Below, one piece after another: positions 61,978 to 64,000 of a DNA stretch of 64,000 bases. The notes under the pieces are model-generated. The model saw only the letters and a program-made list of their open reading frames with translations. It was not told where the DNA came from and did no database searches. The stretch spans positions 248,001 to 312,000 of the forward strand of contig NZ_JAJAFR010000006.1 in the NCBI RefSeq assembly GCF_020734105.1. Direction: 5' to 3'. Position 1 is the first letter of the stretch, and each line of letters opens with the position of its first letter. The position numbers were made by a program, and so were the translations under genes. This DNA comes from Alkalihalobacillus deserti (GTDB lineage Bacteria; Bacillota; Bacilli; Bacillales; Bacillaceae_D).

Positions 61978-62208
61978 ATGATTGATATTCAGCAATTAGA
62001 AGAAGGACAACAAGTGTATATCATTTATCGAAACCCACATACCCAAACCGTTTCAACTATACAAGAAGCAACGATCGCGCGAGATCCCATGAATCCTGGA
62101 CAATTGTCTTTGCTGTTATTTGACTTTTACCATTCGATTGAAGAAGATGATGCTCTCTTTAATTCATATGAAGAAGCAGAGTCAATGTTTGAGCAATTTT
62201 ATATGTGA
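61978..62208 (+). CDS. SplA-like small regulator
   Basis: 76 residues: VYIIYRNPHTQTVSTIQEATI near the N terminus and DALFNSYEEAESMFEQF near the C terminus. This pattern recalls SplA, the small protein that in B. subtilis represses the spore photoproduct lyase gene during sporulation. No splB is adjacent here. AAAGGGAGG precedes the ATG. It could also be a general small regulator of unknown target. The family call is by memory of pattern. Confidence 0.6.
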   Translation: MIDIQQLEEGQQVYIIYRNPHTQTVSTIQEATIARDPMNPGQLSLLLFDFYHSIEEDDALFNSYEEAESMFEQFYM

Positions 62209-62391
62209 AAAAGAATGAACCAGAGCGGTTTTTTCTTAGCTACAATGAGAGGAACCGTTGCCTTCTTTTTAGTTGAACGACTATTGGTTTTTTCTTGCGT
62301 TCGACTAAAAAGCGTTTGGATCGATTGCTCTTCTTTCGAGTAGTTGTCATCCCATCCTGTCGTCACTTTAATACTTTCTTATTCAAAAAAA

Positions 62392-62419
62392 GAAACGCCC
62401 GACTAATGTCGGGCGTTTT
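62392..62419 (-). terminator. Terminator of yutI
   Basis: Perfect AAACGCCCGAC stem with a TAAT loop and flanking A and T runs, just behind yutI on the minus strand; it can also act for the plus strand. Confidence 0.85.
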
Positions 62420-62423
62420 CCTA

Positions 62424-62660
62424 TTAAAAGACTTGCTCAATTTCCTTTACGCCTGGAACTTCTTCAAGAAGCGCGCGTTCAATACCTGCTTTTAACGTAA
62501 TCGTAGAACTTGGGCATGATCCGCAAGCGCCTAGAAGACGTACTTTTACAACTCCATCTTCTACATCAACGAGTTCAACATCCCCGCCATCACGTAGCAA
62601 GAAAGGACGAAGCTTATCTAATACTTCACTAACTTGATCAACCATTTCAGCTGTTGCCAT
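62424..62660 (-). CDS. yutI: NfuA/NifU C-terminal-type Fe-S scaffold (YutI)
   Basis: 78 residues from the ATG behind GGAG; a TTG three codons earlier is an alternative. NifU C-terminal domain with [14 protein letters not shown] and the cluster-binding pair C46 and C49 in [14 protein letters not shown]. It assembles or carries 4Fe-4S clusters for target enzymes, which could include LipA and MqnE encoded in this window. Matches B. subtilis YutI. Confidence 0.92.
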   Translation of the reverse strand: MATAEMVDQVSEVLDKLRPFLLRDGGDVELVDVEDGVVKVRLLGACGSCPSSTITLKAGIERALLEEVPGVKEIEQVF

Positions 62661-62875
62661 TTCAAACAACTCCTTTCTACTACCTATTATAATGGTGTTT
62701 CAAAAAAAAATCCATGTTTCTGCTTGATTTTCCGCTCATTATTAAGTGAAAATTTGGAAAGACGTGCGTGACACTCCTGATAGCAATTGAAAGCAGCAAT
62801 AGTCGTTTGCTATCCAATATTGCTCATGTATATTATAATGGTGCATAAATAAGGCAATAAAAAGGGTGTGAAGAG

Positions 62876-63187
62876 TTGGCGGAAACAATAAAAGTGACGG
62901 TATATGGGGCAGAAGTAAAATGTGCTAGTTGCATTCATTTACCAAGTGCAAAGGAAACGATGGAATGGTTAGAGGCAGCGATTACTCGCAAATTTCCCGA
63001 GACTTCGTTTGAGTTTACATACATCGATATTGAGCATCCAGGTATTGATGAAACACATATTAAGTTTTCCGATGCTATCAAAGATGATGAGTACTTTTAT
63101 CCACTAGTTGTGTTAGAAGACGAGGTTGTTGCAGAAGGAAATCCAAATTTAAAAAGTATTTTCGAGAAAATTGAACAACTTAGCTGA
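62876..63187 (+). CDS. yuzD: YuzD-family protein
   Basis: 103 residues starting with TTG behind an AAGGGTGTGAAG site. Thioredoxin-like pattern: VTVYGAEVKCASCIHLPSAKETMEWL has a CxxC pair at the expected place (C15, C18 by count), then EFTYIDIEHPGID and FYPLVVLEDEVVAEGNPN. YuzD (DUF1462) proteins are found beside yutJ and yutI in bacilli, and a redox or iron-sulfur link is plausible. Function not established. Confidence 0.85.
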   Translation: MAETIKVTVYGAEVKCASCIHLPSAKETMEWLEAAITRKFPETSFEFTYIDIEHPGIDETHIKFSDAIKDDEYFYPLVVLEDEVVAEGNPNLKSIFEKIEQLS

Positions 63188-63275
63188 TTCAGTGTAATCG
63201 ATGGCGTAATTGTTCGTTTATAATTGGGGGAAGTTGGTTTCTGATCCGAACTTCCTAATACTGTTAGATAGCAAA

Positions 63276-63307
63276 AAAGACCAAATCACTAAGCTGATTT
63301 GGTCTTT
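63276..63307. terminator. Bidirectional terminator between yuzD and yutJ
   Basis: Perfect 13-bp stem AAAGACCAAATCA with a 6-base loop, flanked by A and T runs, between the convergent genes. Confidence 0.82.
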
Positions 63308-63313
63308 CATTAT

Positions 63314-64000
63314 TTACGAGCCGGAATGATACTTATACATCCAGAGCACTCCACTTTTTAAAACACGTGGGACACGACCGAGCAAAGTACGGTCACCCAT
63401 TAAGCCAAACCCGTGTTTTTTCCCTAGGGAACCAAGTACACCTTTTAACTTGATACGTGGTAGTTCTTCCGGCAATGCTTCACCAGCCCACTGTTTTTTC
63501 AAGATCATTACAATTTGTTCAGCTTGCCCCTCAGCTAATTGCGCGCTCGGAGCATGTGGTAGACTTGCACAGTCACCAACAATAAAAACATCTTCGTTAT
63601 TTGGAAGGAAGTGCTGAGGTGTTAATACGACTCTGCCTTGGGAATCTTTTTCTGCTTGAAGATTACGAACGACTTCAACAGGCTGTACACCAGCTGTCCA
63701 AATAATCGCATCGCATTCAATAGCTTCATCGTGATTATAAAGAATGCCATCTTCGACTTTTGTAATGTTTGATTTGTTATAAACATCAACACCGTGATCA
63801 ATAAACCAATTTTGTACATAAGTGCTGAGTTTGCGTGGGAACATAGACAAGATAATTTCGCCACGATCAAAAAGCTTAATTGATATATCCGGACGACTTT
63901 CTCTAAGTTCACTTGCAAGTTCGACTCCGCTTAATCCAGCTCCGACAATTGAAACAATACCATTAGGCCGAATATTATTAAGTGTTTCGTATGTTTTTCT
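63314..64000 (-). CDS. yutJ: NADH dehydrogenase-like protein YutJ, C-terminal part
   Basis: The frame stays open to the right edge of the window, so the gene starts beyond it. The visible 228 residues hold the NADH-binding motif GAGLSGVELASEL near the start, IIWTAGVQPVEV, and the second FAD motif EDVFIVGDCASLPHAPSAQLAEGQAE. These are typical of type II NADH dehydrogenases, which pass electrons from NADH to menaquinone without pumping. It matches YutJ in position next to yuzD. The C terminus GVLWMYKYHSG is typical of a membrane-associated tail. Confidence 0.88.
   Translation of the reverse strand, partial: RKTYETLNNIRPNGIVSIVGAGLSGVELASELRESRPDISIKLFDRGEIILSMFPRKLSTYVQNWFIDHGVDVYNKSNITKVEDGILYNHDEAIECDAIIWTAGVQPVEVVRNLQAEKDSQGRVVLTPQHFLPNNEDVFIVGDCASLPHAPSAQLAEGQAEQIVMILKKQWAGEALPEELPRIKLKGVLGSLGKKHGFGLMGDRTLLGRVPRVLKSGVLWMYKYHSGS

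Noticed and set aside
62295..62495. 66-residue plus-strand frame overlapping yutI
   Set aside because: Basic, low-complexity product running over the yutI terminator and antisense to yutI; no ribosome site.

Overview
The window is low-GC Firmicute DNA, most likely from an alkaliphilic or soil Bacillaceae. The evidence is strong AGGAGG ribosome sites, sporulation genes (yutC, yutH, yunA/lytH), bacillithiol-type DinB enzymes, and a right-hand third that keeps the Bacillus subtilis order yunA-lipA-yutC-yutD-yutE-yutF-yutG-yutH-hom-thrC-thrB-(yutI, yuzD, yutJ). No tRNA, rRNA, CRISPR array or intact insertion sequence is visible.

Left part (1-31.6 kb): this is an accessory catabolic region. A truncated FadF-like iron-sulfur protein is followed by an aromatic-acid MFS transporter, an IclR regulator and a gentisate operon (YciI-like protein, fumarylpyruvate-hydrolase-type FAH enzyme, DinB protein, gentisate 1,2-dioxygenase, FAD hydroxylase) with a MarR gene behind it. 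Next come two ROK regulators, one beside a SulP transporter and one in front of an MBL hydrolase with a TAXI-type TRAP transporter. An apparently isolated aminofutalosine synthase (mqnE) lies between them. A response regulator, histidine kinase and GerMN/Gmad2 lipoprotein form an operon on the minus strand. A DctPQM TRAP transporter then precedes a second, near-duplicate gentisate cluster. The organism thus has two copies of the route 3-hydroxybenzoate (or a related acid) -> gentisate -> maleylpyruvate -> fumarylpyruvate -> fumarate + pyruvate, each beside a different uptake system. In both, the isomerase position is held by a DinB protein, which suggests a bacillithiol-dependent isomerase.

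Middle part (31.6-47 kb): this is an amino-acid catabolism island with glutamate dehydrogenase, glutaminase, the glutamine carrier and the GlnK-GlnL two-component system, followed by ansR/ansAB and two NSS transporters that each have a tiny MetS-type partner. GlnL-like direct repeats lie upstream of both glutamine genes, and AnsR-like palindromes flank the ansAB promoter. Two overlapping tiny membrane-peptide genes sit between glnL and ansR. A short fossil of the 3' end of a gentisate-cluster hydroxylase lies behind ansB.

Right part (47-64 kb): this is the conserved core with lipoate synthesis, threonine synthesis, sporulation and iron-sulfur genes, ending in a truncated NADH dehydrogenase gene.

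The most striking unexplained feature is a family of roughly 90-180 bp palindromic elements scattered through intergenic spaces (around 13.1, 18.4, 20.8, 21.0, 26.1, 47.4 and 56.4 kb, with fragments elsewhere). Complete copies fold into the same nested structure: two 6-bp helices separated by an exactly 8 x 8 internal loop, then a central hairpin with a conserved GAGAAxCCxACTC-like tip. The stems differ between copies in a compensatory way. One copy lies inside the TRAP operon and another is tandemly duplicated with a 151-bp period.
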